This document shows, piece after piece, positions 29,059-38,005 of a stretch of DNA of 64,000 nucleotides (positions within the stretch are counted from its first letter, which is position 1; each line of letters opens with the position of its first letter). The position numbers were made by a program, and so were the translations under genes. Source of the stretch: Acetobacter orientalis (GTDB lineage: Bacteria; Pseudomonadota; Alphaproteobacteria; Acetobacterales; Acetobacteraceae); the NCBI RefSeq assembly GCF_000963965.1, contig NZ_BAMX01000022.1, forward strand, positions 62,001 to 126,000. Direction: 5' to 3'. Below the pieces are notes generated by a model, which did not search any database, had not been told where the DNA came from, and saw only the letters and a program-made list of their open reading frames with translations.

Positions 29059-31545
29059 TTAGAAATGAGCGCTTGCTTCCAGACCAAAGGTGCGAGGTGT
29101 GAGAACACTGTAAGCATAATAACGTTCAGCAACACCATCACGTGAGCGAATAGAACTCATGTCGTTACTAACAGCTGTTACGGCGTATTGGTCAGTCAAG
29201 TTATTAACAAAAAGATCAACGCTCCATTTTGGCGTATTATATGTTACAGAGGCGCGGTGCGTTACGTAGCTTGGCATACGGTAGCCATATCCTTCTAGCC
29301 CAACGCGGGAGAAAATACTGCCTTGGTATGTTGTCGCCCAGTTGAGTTGAACGTTACGGTCTTCGTCAATATGTATAATGTAGTTTGCAATAACACTCCC
29401 AGAATTTTTGGTCGAACCAGGTAGACGGTCGCCTGGCTGACCGGCATAGGAACCAAGTACGTTCGTTACCAAACCAGGCGAGTATTTAGTCAGGTGTGCA
29501 TCAACATAAGAATACGTGGCCGAAATCGTAAAATTAGGTAGGACTTTTACATTAACAGACGCATCGAAGCCTCTTGAAACCGCCGCGGCTCCGTTTTTTG
29601 TAATTCCGACATTCCCATATTGGGTTTGGCCCGGAACCTGTATATTGCTCCAGTCTATATTATAGCCAGCTAGCGTAAACATTAACCGGCGATGGAAAAA
29701 ATTCCCGCGAATACCAAGCTCAGCGTTGCGAGTTTTATCGGGTTTATAGCTTACCTCATTAGGGAGAGCGCACGCATGCTGCACGCTTGTATCTAGTGGC
29801 ATAGAGCAGGGTGCTACTTTATTAACCCCACCAACACGATAGCCAGTGCTGTAAGTGAAATAGGCCATAATATTAGGGTTAACACGGTAAGAAATGTTTG
29901 CTTTCCACATAGTGCCGTTGGCACCGGTAGAGCCTTGCTGCGAGCTATAATTTACATTTGGGTAGGCTTGAAACAGCGGTAAAGCGGTGCCGCCGTTCAC
30001 AGAGGCATCATAGTCAAAGTATCGGAAGCCACCTGTAATCTGTAGGTTCTTTAAGATATGATACGTAAGCTCTCCATATACTGCACGTTCTTGCGTTTTG
30101 GTGTGTACACGGGAGGCATATTCCAACTCATCTGGGCGATCTATACCCGCCCATGACGTATAGCCGGGCACGTATTCATGACGGTTTGTATCTGTTTTAA
30201 GGTCGTTATAAAAACCACCAATAACCCAGCTTATCGGCCCTTTGTGGGTCGAGACAAGGCGTAGCTCTTCGTTAAACTGTGTATATTTGCGGTGGTTGTT
30301 GGCATAAGAAGAGAAGCTCGGAAAGGCTTGGTAGCCATAATCTAAATCAAGCAAAAGATCCGTGTTATCTTCTACAGAATCGATTGTCTGGTGTGTATAA
30401 GCTGTTGTGTTAACTAGCTGGGCAAAGTTGAAGATATTAAAATAGAACTCCCCGCTATAAAGGTCTGATGTGCGGTTAACTGGTTCTTGATAGCGCCAAG
30501 GGGCTTCATAGTGGCCGGTGCCCATAACACCAACACCATTGGCCTGTTGGCCACCAGTACGTGTTTCTTGGTGCATATAGGTAAGGTAGCCCTTAATATT
30601 AGGGTTCACCTGTACCAAGAGCTGGTTACGAGTTGTAAAGGTGTGGTCGTAGTTCAGGTCTTTGCGGCGATAGAAATTTTGATCGCGTTGTTCGGCTGTG
30701 CCTAAAGAATTTGCACCGGGTTGTGGGTTAGAGACCCCAGGCGTTTTAAGAAGGTAGTTGTAGTCCATAAAGCCGGGGTCGTTATAGTACCCAACAACAG
30801 TTCTAAATGCTAAATGGTCTTTCATGAGTGGAATGTTAAAGGTGCCGGTTGTTTCACCGCCAGGCGAGCTGCTGTGTGATTCGCCAAAAGTTTTTCCGGT
30901 TACGTCAGCAGACCAATGATTAAGAACCGGGCGGTGTGGCATATAGCGTATCGCGCCAGCTAGTGTGCCCAAGCCATACAGTGTTCCCTGTGGCCCTTGC
31001 AGAACTTCTAAGCGATCAATGTCGATCATCTTGAAGTCAGTGTAAAGCGGCACTTCACCAAGGTAGACACCAACCGAGTTGTTGGTGAAATTTCCGGTTG
31101 TAGAGGTTGAGCCAGAAGATAGCCCACGCATAATAATATTACCGGTATTACCAGGGCCGTTATCGGTAATGGTTAAACCCGGGACAAAAGAGCTAAGTTG
31201 GCGAATATCAGTGATCCGCTCATTTTTCATGAGTTTCTGATCAACCACTGAAATATTGATTGGTGAATCTTCCAGCTTAGTGGCACGCCGTGTCGCTGTA
31301 ACCATAATCTGCTCTTCTTGGGCAGCATGGACTTTGGGCGGTGTAGTTTTAAGCGCTGCGGCTTTTGTGGCAGCGGGTTGTTGTTTTGCTGGCGCAGCAG
31401 GGCGCGTTTTTTTCTCTGCAACTGGGCGCTTCTGTTGGTCAGAAGATGCTGCATGAGCGGAGACGACGAAGGCAAAGGGAGCGCCACTGATGAGCATAGT
31501 GGCGCAAAACAGATATGCCCTTTTTTTAGCCGGACAATCCTGCAT
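29059..31545 (-). CDS. TonB-dependent outer-membrane receptor
   Basis: 828 residues. Signal peptide ends near VSAHAAS, followed by a Lys/Ala/Pro-rich spacer of about 45 residues, a TonB box-like QIMVTATRRATKLEDSPI segment, plug domain (ISVVDQKLM, RQLSSFVPGLTI, IMRGLSSGST, DRLEVLQGPQGTLYG, GAIRYMPHRP) and a long barrel ending in FGLEASAHF. This is the type often found with catabolic genes in alpha-proteobacteria. It is divergent from the Rieske ferredoxin gene, suggesting it imports the substrate of the oxidoreductase region. Confidence 0.88.
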   Translation of the reverse strand: MQDCPAKKRAYLFCATMLISGAPFAFVVSAHAASSDQQKRPVAEKKTRPAAPAKQQPAATKAAALKTTPPKVHAAQEEQIMVTATRRATKLEDSPINISVVDQKLMKNERITDIRQLSSFVPGLTITDNGPGNTGNIIMRGLSSGSTSTTGNFTNNSVGVYLGEVPLYTDFKMIDIDRLEVLQGPQGTLYGLGTLAGAIRYMPHRPVLNHWSADVTGKTFGESHSSSPGGETTGTFNIPLMKDHLAFRTVVGYYNDPGFMDYNYLLKTPGVSNPQPGANSLGTAEQRDQNFYRRKDLNYDHTFTTRNQLLVQVNPNIKGYLTYMHQETRTGGQQANGVGVMGTGHYEAPWRYQEPVNRTSDLYSGEFYFNIFNFAQLVNTTAYTHQTIDSVEDNTDLLLDLDYGYQAFPSFSSYANNHRKYTQFNEELRLVSTHKGPISWVIGGFYNDLKTDTNRHEYVPGYTSWAGIDRPDELEYASRVHTKTQERAVYGELTYHILKNLQITGGFRYFDYDASVNGGTALPLFQAYPNVNYSSQQGSTGANGTMWKANISYRVNPNIMAYFTYSTGYRVGGVNKVAPCSMPLDTSVQHACALPNEVSYKPDKTRNAELGIRGNFFHRRLMFTLAGYNIDWSNIQVPGQTQYGNVGITKNGAAAVSRGFDASVNVKVLPNFTISATYSYVDAHLTKYSPGLVTNVLGSYAGQPGDRLPGSTKNSGSVIANYIIHIDEDRNVQLNWATTYQGSIFSRVGLEGYGYRMPSYVTHRASVTYNTPKWSVDLFVNNLTDQYAVTAVSNDMSSIRSRDGVAERYYAYSVLTPRTFGLEASAHF

Positions 31546-32046
31546 ACGTTACTCCTGTTTTTACTTTGGTGCGTGTCTCCGTTGCTAGATCCAGCAACCA
31601 AGAAGAGAGGCGCCCAATACATTCATCTAGGATCGTAGACTCATCATTTCGAAACCGATATGTGTTATTTGACGTAATTAAAGGTGTTTGTCACCAGAAA
31701 AAGAGGCTTATTTTCGTATTTGCAGCTTATAATTTTCGGGGTTGAGCGTGGGGGAGGCGAATAATATCAAGGCGTAAGAATGCATATAAATAAAAATTAC
31801 TATAAAATATAATGATATTTCATAAAAAATAAAAATATCCTTCAAGTTTTTAGAGAAAATTTAGAAGATTTTTAGGGTGAACCTCAGGAATGAAGGAGGC
31901 CATGTCAACGACGGTGGCGGCTATGGTTAAATAATTTTGTGCCATGGAATGTGTGTAGAGATTGTAAAATCCAGCGACCTATGTCAGTTTTTGTTCTTAG
32001 ATCAAAACGGTCTTTGTATTTACAAAAATATATGCTGGAGAAAGCA
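31546..32046. promoter_or_regulatory. AT-rich divergent region between TonB receptor and Rieske ferredoxin
   Basis: About 500 non-coding bases. A TGACGTA heptamer at 31670-31676 equals one arm of the inverted repeat before the hydroxylase gene at 23021-23046, but its mirror arm is absent. GGAG at 32037-32040 is the ribosome binding site for the ferredoxin. No gene is supported. Confidence 0.35.
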
Positions 32047-32367
32047 ATGGTTGAAAAAGTTTTTTTGTGCCGTGACAATGAACTGCGTGAAAGCGATATG
32101 CGCCAGGTGGCAGTTGCCGGGTTAGAGACGAAATTGGTGGTTTATAAAGTTAAAGGTAAAGTGTATATCACCGATGCTCTTTGCACGCATGGAAAGGCAG
32201 TCCTGACAGACGGAGATCTGGAAGGCACTACAATTTATTGTCCATTGCATGGCGGGGGGTTTGACATTTGTACGGGAAAGGCTGCCTCGCCACCATGCAC
32301 TGTACCGCTTAAAACATATCCTGCGGTGGTTGAGGGGAATGATATTTTCGGTTTGCTGGGCGAATAA
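32047..32367 (+). CDS. Rieske [2Fe-2S] ferredoxin (dioxygenase-type)
   Basis: 106 residues from ATG 32047, six bases after GGAG; longer frames upstream are not supported. Rieske cluster ligands are Cys46 and His48 (CTHG) and Cys65 and His68 (CPLHGG), followed by FDICTGKAASPPCTVPLKTYP, matching the small ferredoxins of naphthalene, biphenyl and phenylpropionate dioxygenases. It would carry electrons from the ferredoxin reductase at 21357 to a terminal oxygenase. No Rieske oxygenase alpha subunit is in the window, so the nearby membrane di-iron hydroxylase is the best candidate acceptor (inference). Confidence 0.9.
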   Translation: MVEKVFLCRDNELRESDMRQVAVAGLETKLVVYKVKGKVYITDALCTHGKAVLTDGDLEGTTIYCPLHGGGFDICTGKAASPPCTVPLKTYPAVVEGNDIFGLLGE

Positions 32368-32564
32368 CAGTGAGCCTTGAGAGAATTTAATACTGAATAG
32401 CTATCTCGTCAGGAAAAAGAGTGTTTTTAGCTATGGTTAAAAGCACTCTTAATATTTCAAGGAAAAATATATAAAATACAATATGTTATTGCTGCTATGT
32501 GTCTCTAAAAAGTCTTTTCCAATAGGATTGGCTAAACACAAATTATAAAAAATTCGTTACGGTA

Positions 32565-32594
32565 TTGATTTGATGTGTCGGACTCTGTTATAAG
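32565..32594 (+). promoter_or_regulatory. candidate sigma-70 promoter of the guanidine operon
   Basis: TTGATT (32565-32570), an 18-base spacer and TATAAG (32589-32594). Transcription would begin about 30 bases before the riboswitch. Pattern match only. Confidence 0.4.
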
Positions 32595-32632
32595 CAATTA
32601 TGCAGTTTTAGTTAGACTGTAAAAATATGCAA

Positions 32633-32730
32633 TGGTTCGCTAGGGTTCCGGTCTGTTTATGCAGATGTCTGGTCCGAGAGCGAACGACCTCTGGTTGAGG
32701 TTACACGGCGGGACAAAAGCCCGGGAGACA
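32633..32730 (+). ncRNA. guanidine-I riboswitch (ykkC class)
   Basis: Contains the conserved ykkC elements in order: CTAGGGTTCCG, GGTCCGAGAG, ACACGGCGGGAC and GCCCGGGAG. The first stem is closed by GTTCGCT (32635-32641) pairing with AGCGAAC (32679-32685). This class binds free guanidinium and switches on guanidine export or degradation genes. It lies 200 bases upstream of the DUF1989 genes and carboxylase. Downstream, CCACATTTGTGG with weak flanking pairs and a short T-rich stretch (to about 32760) may be the expression platform. Confidence 0.93.
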
Positions 32731-32786
32731 GCCCACATTTGTGGTGCGCTGCTCTTTTGTTGTCGTGTTAACCAGGGGTTTTGAAG

Positions 32787-32933
32787 ATGCAATTTTCTCT
32801 TTTTCCCATAATTATCAATAAAATAGACATCAAATCGGCAATGTTTTGCGGGTCTGGTCTTTTTATTCCCTCTGCTGTGCGTGCTTGTTCACGCTGTTGC
32901 GCATTCCACCCTCTAGGTGTTGGGAGTTTGTAA
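32787..32933 (+). CDS. possible 48-codon leader peptide, coupled to the first guanidine gene
   Basis: Open frame ATG at 32787 to TAA at 32931-32933, between the riboswitch and the first structural gene. Its stop overlaps that gene's ATG in a TAATG arrangement. The product is hydrophobic at the start (MQFSLFPIIINKI) and Cys-rich later (ACSRCCAFHP). AGGGG lies about 10 bases upstream. It may be a coupling or regulatory leader, or chance; no homologue is recognised. Confidence 0.35.
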   Translation: MQFSLFPIIINKIDIKSAMFCGSGLFIPSAVRACSRCCAFHPLGVGSL

Positions 32934-33664
32934 TGAAAAACGATATGCTGACTTTGCGTCCGTGCCTTTATGAAGAACACGTGCCGGGTGGAGGGCATAC
33001 CTCACTTATTCTTAAGCGTGGGCGTGTTTTGCGCATTAAAGATATTGAAGGTGGCGCTAATATAAGCGCAACTTTTCTAAATGCCGACCAAAAGAGCGAG
33101 CGTTTTAATCTTCCAGATACCCTAAAGGGGCAGCATACCGCAAAACTTACTGCAGGGCACTGTCTATATTCTGATATGGGCCGTGTTCTGTTGGCTATTA
33201 CTGAAGATAGTTGCGGTTGGCACGATTCTTTTGGCGGGGTGCTTAATGCGCAAGAAGTAGAAGAGAAATATGGAAAAGGGCCCTATCAGGAACTGCGTAA
33301 TAAATTTTACCGTAACGGGCATGATAACCTGCTGGTAGAAATGGGAAAATGGAACCTTAATCTACAAGATCTTCTTATGGTTGTGAATTTTTTCAGTAAA
33401 GTAACAGTCGATGAAGAAGGCCGATTCTCTTTTGTATCGGGTCATTCTTCTGCAGGTGACTTTATTGATCTGTATGCCCCCATGGATGTGTTGATTATTC
33501 TTACAGCTTTGCAGCACCCAATGGACCCAGATCCGCATTATAACCCTAAACCTATCTCTTTTTCCGTACATGAGGTTGTAGAAGACGGTATTTCCTTGGG
33601 TTGTCATACCTCTAGGCCAGAAAATGGACGTGCGTTTTTCAATACAGCTCTTTACTGCGTGTAA
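32933..33664 (+). CDS. carboxyguanidine deiminase-type subunit (urea amidolyase-associated protein 1, DUF1989)
   Basis: 243 residues from ATG 32933 with GGGAG six bases upstream; a longer frame to 32846 is unlikely. DUF1989 family with the shared motif [11 protein letters not shown] and a [12 protein letters not shown] segment near the C-terminus. Paired DUF1989 proteins beside biotin carboxylases of this kind were called urea amidolyase-associated; later work on guanidine-riboswitch operons showed that they act together as a deiminase turning carboxyguanidine into allophanate. Riboswitch and gene order here fit that reading. The second subunit follows 11 bases downstream. Confidence 0.85.
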   Translation: MKNDMLTLRPCLYEEHVPGGGHTSLILKRGRVLRIKDIEGGANISATFLNADQKSERFNLPDTLKGQHTAKLTAGHCLYSDMGRVLLAITEDSCGWHDSFGGVLNAQEVEEKYGKGPYQELRNKFYRNGHDNLLVEMGKWNLNLQDLLMVVNFFSKVTVDEEGRFSFVSGHSSAGDFIDLYAPMDVLIILTALQHPMDPDPHYNPKPISFSVHEVVEDGISLGCHTSRPENGRAFFNTALYCV

Positions 33665-33675
33665 GGAAAATAAAA

Positions 33676-34311
33676 ATGAAGCTGACACCAAGTAATCTGT
33701 CGCAAGAAACAGCATTATTCCGCCATGTGATTCCTGCAGGTGAACCCTTCTTATTTGAAGTGAAAGCCGGCCAGACACTCCGCCTTCTTGATCTTGAAGG
33801 TAACCAGGCTATCGATACGTTGTTTTATAATGCGCAAGCTCCACGGGAGCGTTACGACCCGCAGCGCACAATACGGCGTCAGAACAGCGTTTATCTTACG
33901 TGTGGTACAGTGCTGTATTCCAATATGGGTAATCCTATGCTGACAATTGTGGCAGATACTTGTGGTCGTCACGACACTTTAGGCGGTGCCTGTGCGCAGG
34001 AAAGTAATACGGTTCGCTATGCACATGACCGTAGGTTTATGCATAGTTGCCGTGATAATTTTTTGTGTGCCTGCCTGCATGATGGCAGATTGGATAAGCG
34101 TGACATTGGTGCCAATATTAACTTCTTTATGAATGTGCCTGTCACTTCAGATGGTGGACTTACGTTTGAAGATGGTATTTCCGCGGCAGGAAAATATGTT
34201 GAAATGCGCGCCGAGCAACATGTCATGGTTCTTATTTCTAATTGCCCACAATTGAATAACCCCTGCAATGGGTGGAACCCCACTCCTGCAGAAGTGCTTG
34301 TGTGGGAGTAA
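33676..34311 (+). CDS. carboxyguanidine deiminase-type subunit (urea amidolyase-associated protein 2, DUF1989)
   Basis: 211 residues, paralogous to the preceding protein: [32 protein letters not shown], and [22 protein letters not shown] near the C-terminus. The conserved Cys and His residues are typical metal or catalytic positions in DUF1989. It probably forms a hetero-oligomer with the upstream protein to deiminate carboxyguanidine. AAGGAAA precedes the ATG. The carboxylase starts 90 bases later on the same strand. Confidence 0.85.
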   Translation: MKLTPSNLSQETALFRHVIPAGEPFLFEVKAGQTLRLLDLEGNQAIDTLFYNAQAPRERYDPQRTIRRQNSVYLTCGTVLYSNMGNPMLTIVADTCGRHDTLGGACAQESNTVRYAHDRRFMHSCRDNFLCACLHDGRLDKRDIGANINFFMNVPVTSDGGLTFEDGISAAGKYVEMRAEQHVMVLISNCPQLNNPCNGWNPTPAEVLVWE

Positions 34312-34401
34312 ACTGAAAGACATGTAAGGTCTTTCAGTTCTTTTTCTACGCTAGACTTTCTCCTGTAGTGGGTTAGCTGTTTTCTTCTGAATGAGATCAT
34401 A

Positions 34402-37400
34402 ATGTTTGAAAAATTGCTGATAGCCAACCGTGGTGCCATAGCATCTCGCATTATAAGAACCTTGCGAGATCTAAAGGTTAATTCAGTAGCTGTTTATTCG
34501 GAAGCAGACCTCGGAAGTCTTCATGTACGTAATGCTGATCAGGCTATTTCACTTGGAACTGGTGCAGCAACTGAGACTTATTTAAGAACTGACAAGATTT
34601 TGGAGGCTGCACGGCAGGTAGGTGCCAAAGCGATCCATCCAGGTTATGGGTTTCTATCTGAAAATGCGGCTTTTGCTGAAGAGTGTGAAAAACAAGGATT
34701 CGCTTTTGTTGGGCCAACTCCTGAGCAGCTTCGCACTTTTGGGTTAAAGCATACCGCGCGAGATCTAGCCGCAGCACAAGGTGTGCCCATGCTACGTGGC
34801 ACCACGTTGCTGGCTACAGTGCAAGATGCAACTGATGCTGCTACCCATATTGGGTATCCAGTTATGCTGAAAAGCACAGCGGGCGGTGGCGGCATAGGTA
34901 TGCGTGTCTGTTATAATGAGGCAGAGCTCGTTGAGGCATTTGATAAAGTGCGTCAACTTGGTATGAACAACTTCTCTGACGGTGGTGTGTTTATTGAAAA
35001 ATACATTGAACATGCACGCCACCTTGAAGTTCAGATATTTGGTGATGGAACAGGGGAGGTTGTTGCCCTTGGCGTGCGTGATTGTTCAATCCAGCGCCGC
35101 AACCAGAAAGTTATAGAGGAAACACCTGCCCCCGGTTTACCCGATGGCATAGCCGAAGCGTTGTGTGAGGCGGCAATTCGGCTGGGTAAAGCAACACATT
35201 ATCGTAGCGCTGGTACTGTTGAATTTGTTTATGATAGTGATGTTAAGCAATTTTATTTTTTAGAGGTTAATACACGCCTTCAGGTTGAGCACGGGGTAAC
35301 GGAGCAAGTCTGGGGGGTTGACCTGGTGCGTTGGATGGTTGAGCTGGCGGCAGGTACACTGCCCCCTCTCAGCAGCCTTATGGCTGACCTAACGCCGCAG
35401 GGTCATGCCATTCAAGCCAGACTCTATGCTGAAGATCCCGGTCGTAATTTTCAGCCGTCTCCGGGCCTTGTTACGCATGTTCATTTTCCACCCTCAGACG
35501 GAAAAGCTCTGCGTATTGATACATGGATAGAAGCTGGTGTAGAAATTCCTGCATTTTTCGACCCAATGGTTGCCAAGGTCATAGCTCATGATAGCTCACG
35601 ACAAGAGGCACTGGCGCGACTAGATGACGCGCTTGCTAAAACAGAAATTTACGGCGTTGAAACAAATCGCGGCTATCTTAGGCAAATTCTAGCCTATAAA
35701 CCGTTTGTAGAAGGCGCACCTTGGACAAGATGTCTGGAGCGCTTAACGTATCATGCCAATACGTTTGAAGTTATTGTAGCGGGCACACAAACAACCGTAC
35801 AAGATTGCCCTGGAAGACTTGGCTATTGGGCTGTTGGTATTCCGCCTTCTGGCCCAATGGACGATCGTTCTTTTCAACTAGCGAATACACTTTTGGGCAA
35901 TAGCTCAGATGCCGCTGGTCTCGAAATAACCATGAATGGCCCAACGCTACGCTTTAATACAGAAGCTGTTGTTGCCATTACTGGTGCTGAAATTGTTGTT
36001 GAGCTTGATGGGCAACCTTGCCCTATGAATACAGCATTGCATATTGCTGCGGGCTCTGTTTTGCGGCTAGGCGGTATTGTTAGAAAAGGGGCAAGGAGTT
36101 ATCTCGCCCTGCGTGGCGGTATTATTGTTCCTGCGTATCTGGGTAGCTGTAGTACTTTTGTTCTGGGGCAATTTGGGGGGCATGCTGGGCGTGCGCTCCG
36201 TGTGGGAGATGTGTTACACATTTCGCCTCTGCAAAACCCACTTGCAGGCAATACTCTTCCTGAAGTGCTTACGCCACCACTACCTGATGTTCAGACCTTA
36301 CGTGTTATTTATGGGCCTCATGCGGCACCTGAATATTTTACGCAAGCATATATGGAAACATTCTTTTCTACAGAATGGGAAATTCATTTCAATTCTAGTC
36401 GCACAGGTATTCGCCTTATTGGCCCAAAGCCAGAATGGGTACGTGAAAGCGGAGGAGAAGCTGGCCTGCACCCCTCTAATATTCATGATAACCCTTATGC
36501 GATTGGCGCAGTCGATTTTACAGGAGATATGCCGGTTATTTTGGGCCCAGATGGCCCTAGCTTGGGTGGGTTTGTGTGTCCCGCCACTGTTATCAGAGCA
36601 GACCTTTGGAAGCTCGGGCAGCTCAGAGCTGGTGATCTCGTACGTTTTGTTCCGGTTGATCTCTCCACTGCACATAATTTAGCGCGCTGTGGTGAGCGAG
36701 AAGTCCAAACATTAATTGAGCACGGTCCGTCTTGGGAGCGTGCACAACTTTGCTCACCAGTGGTTATGACTGAAGGAGAGGGCGCTACCCGTCTTGTTGT
36801 TCGTCTCTCGGGTGATGCTAATCTGCTTCTTGAAATCGGAGAGCCTGAACTTGATCTGACACTCCGATTTAGAGCGCATGCGCTTATGCGAGCGATGGAG
36901 GCTGAAAACCTAAAGGGTATTATTGATCTAACGCCCGGTATACGCTCGTTACAAATACATTATGCTCCTGATCAAATTACGTCTGTCCAGTTGCTCAGCC
37001 TTATTAAAGGGCTGTGGTCAGAAGTTTTAAAAACTCAGAATTTACGTGTCCCCTCGCGTATTGTGCACTTGCCTCTTTCTTGGGATGATCCCGCCTGTCA
37101 GCTTGCAATTCGCAAATATATGACCACGGTAAGAAAAGATGCACCATGGTGCCCAAGCAATCTTGAATTTATCAGGCGTATTAATGATCTTGGTAGTATC
37201 GATGATGTTTACAAGATTGTTTTCAATGCAAGCTATCTGGTTATGGGCTTGGGGGATGTCTATTTAGGCGCACCAGTGGCAACCCCCATAGACCCACGGC
37301 ACAGGCTGGTTACCACAAAGTATAATCCGGCGCGTACTTGGACAGCCGAAAACTCGGTGGGTATTGGCGGCGCTTATTTGTGCGTGTACGGTATGGAAGG

Positions 37401-38001
37401 GCCTGGAGGGTACCAGTTTGTAGGCCGTACTTTGCAAATGTGGATGCGCTATCGTTTACCAGAAGCTTTTCAGGATAAATCATGGCTTTTACGGTTCTTT
37501 GACCAGATTCGTTTTTATCCTGTTTCAGCAGAAGAGCTTGAGACTATTCGCCGGGATTTTCCGGTGGGGCGTTATGCTCTTAAAATTGAACCAACAGAAC
37601 TTTCTCTTGCAGACTATCATGCTTTTCTTGAGCAAGAGCACACATCCATTGCGGCGTTCAAAAAAAATCAGCAGGCTGCTTTTAACGCAGAGCGCCAGCG
37701 TTGGATTGAAAATGGTACAGCTGATTTTGCAAGTAATGACATTGCACCGGAGGAGGGGGAAGATGTGCCCTTGGCCAATGGTTTGCAGGCAGTTGAAAGC
37801 GGCATAGCGGGTAATTTGTGGCAAGTACTTGTAAGCTTGAACGAAAAAGTTGAAGTGGGGCAGGTCGTTGTCATTCTAGAATCAATGAAAATGGAAATAT
37901 CTCTTGTTGCGCCATGTGCTGGCACAGTGGTGGAAATTCGGGTTCAACCTGGCGCCCCGGTAAGATCTGGGCAATGCGTCATCGTGATCAAGGAAAACTA
38001 A
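34402..38001 (+). CDS. biotin-dependent guanidine/urea carboxylase
   Basis: 1199 residues. Biotin carboxylase domain at 1-450 (KLLIANRGAIASRI, HPGYGFLSENAAFAE, KSTAGGGGIGMRV, EVNTRLQVEHGVTE). A KipA/KipI-like carboxyltransferase region covers about 460-1080 (GPMDDRSFQLANTLLGN, NSVGIGGAYLCVYGMEGPGG), and a biotinyl domain carries Lys1163 in ESMKME. It carboxylates guanidine or urea with ATP and bicarbonate. Guanidine and urea types are reported to differ at one Asp/Asn position in the carboxyltransferase; Asn984 lies in that general region, but I cannot align it with certainty. The guanidine riboswitch and DUF1989 pair favour guanidine. Confidence 0.9.
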   Translation: MFEKLLIANRGAIASRIIRTLRDLKVNSVAVYSEADLGSLHVRNADQAISLGTGAATETYLRTDKILEAARQVGAKAIHPGYGFLSENAAFAEECEKQGFAFVGPTPEQLRTFGLKHTARDLAAAQGVPMLRGTTLLATVQDATDAATHIGYPVMLKSTAGGGGIGMRVCYNEAELVEAFDKVRQLGMNNFSDGGVFIEKYIEHARHLEVQIFGDGTGEVVALGVRDCSIQRRNQKVIEETPAPGLPDGIAEALCEAAIRLGKATHYRSAGTVEFVYDSDVKQFYFLEVNTRLQVEHGVTEQVWGVDLVRWMVELAAGTLPPLSSLMADLTPQGHAIQARLYAEDPGRNFQPSPGLVTHVHFPPSDGKALRIDTWIEAGVEIPAFFDPMVAKVIAHDSSRQEALARLDDALAKTEIYGVETNRGYLRQILAYKPFVEGAPWTRCLERLTYHANTFEVIVAGTQTTVQDCPGRLGYWAVGIPPSGPMDDRSFQLANTLLGNSSDAAGLEITMNGPTLRFNTEAVVAITGAEIVVELDGQPCPMNTALHIAAGSVLRLGGIVRKGARSYLALRGGIIVPAYLGSCSTFVLGQFGGHAGRALRVGDVLHISPLQNPLAGNTLPEVLTPPLPDVQTLRVIYGPHAAPEYFTQAYMETFFSTEWEIHFNSSRTGIRLIGPKPEWVRESGGEAGLHPSNIHDNPYAIGAVDFTGDMPVILGPDGPSLGGFVCPATVIRADLWKLGQLRAGDLVRFVPVDLSTAHNLARCGEREVQTLIEHGPSWERAQLCSPVVMTEGEGATRLVVRLSGDANLLLEIGEPELDLTLRFRAHALMRAMEAENLKGIIDLTPGIRSLQIHYAPDQITSVQLLSLIKGLWSEVLKTQNLRVPSRIVHLPLSWDDPACQLAIRKYMTTVRKDAPWCPSNLEFIRRINDLGSIDDVYKIVFNASYLVMGLGDVYLGAPVATPIDPRHRLVTTKYNPARTWTAENSVGIGGAYLCVYGMEGPGGYQFVGRTLQMWMRYRLPEAFQDKSWLLRFFDQIRFYPVSAEELETIRRDFPVGRYALKIEPTELSLADYHAFLEQEHTSIAAFKKNQQAAFNAERQRWIENGTADFASNDIAPEEGEDVPLANGLQAVESGIAGNLWQVLVSLNEKVEVGQVVVILESMKMEISLVAPCAGTVVEIRVQPGAPVRSGQCVIVIKEN

Positions 38002-38005
38002 AGCT

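Noticed and set aside
36077-36682. 201-codon plus-strand frame inside the carboxylase gene
   Set aside because: Lies wholly within the biotin-dependent carboxylase in another frame; low-complexity, Leu/Phe/Val-rich translation without motifs.
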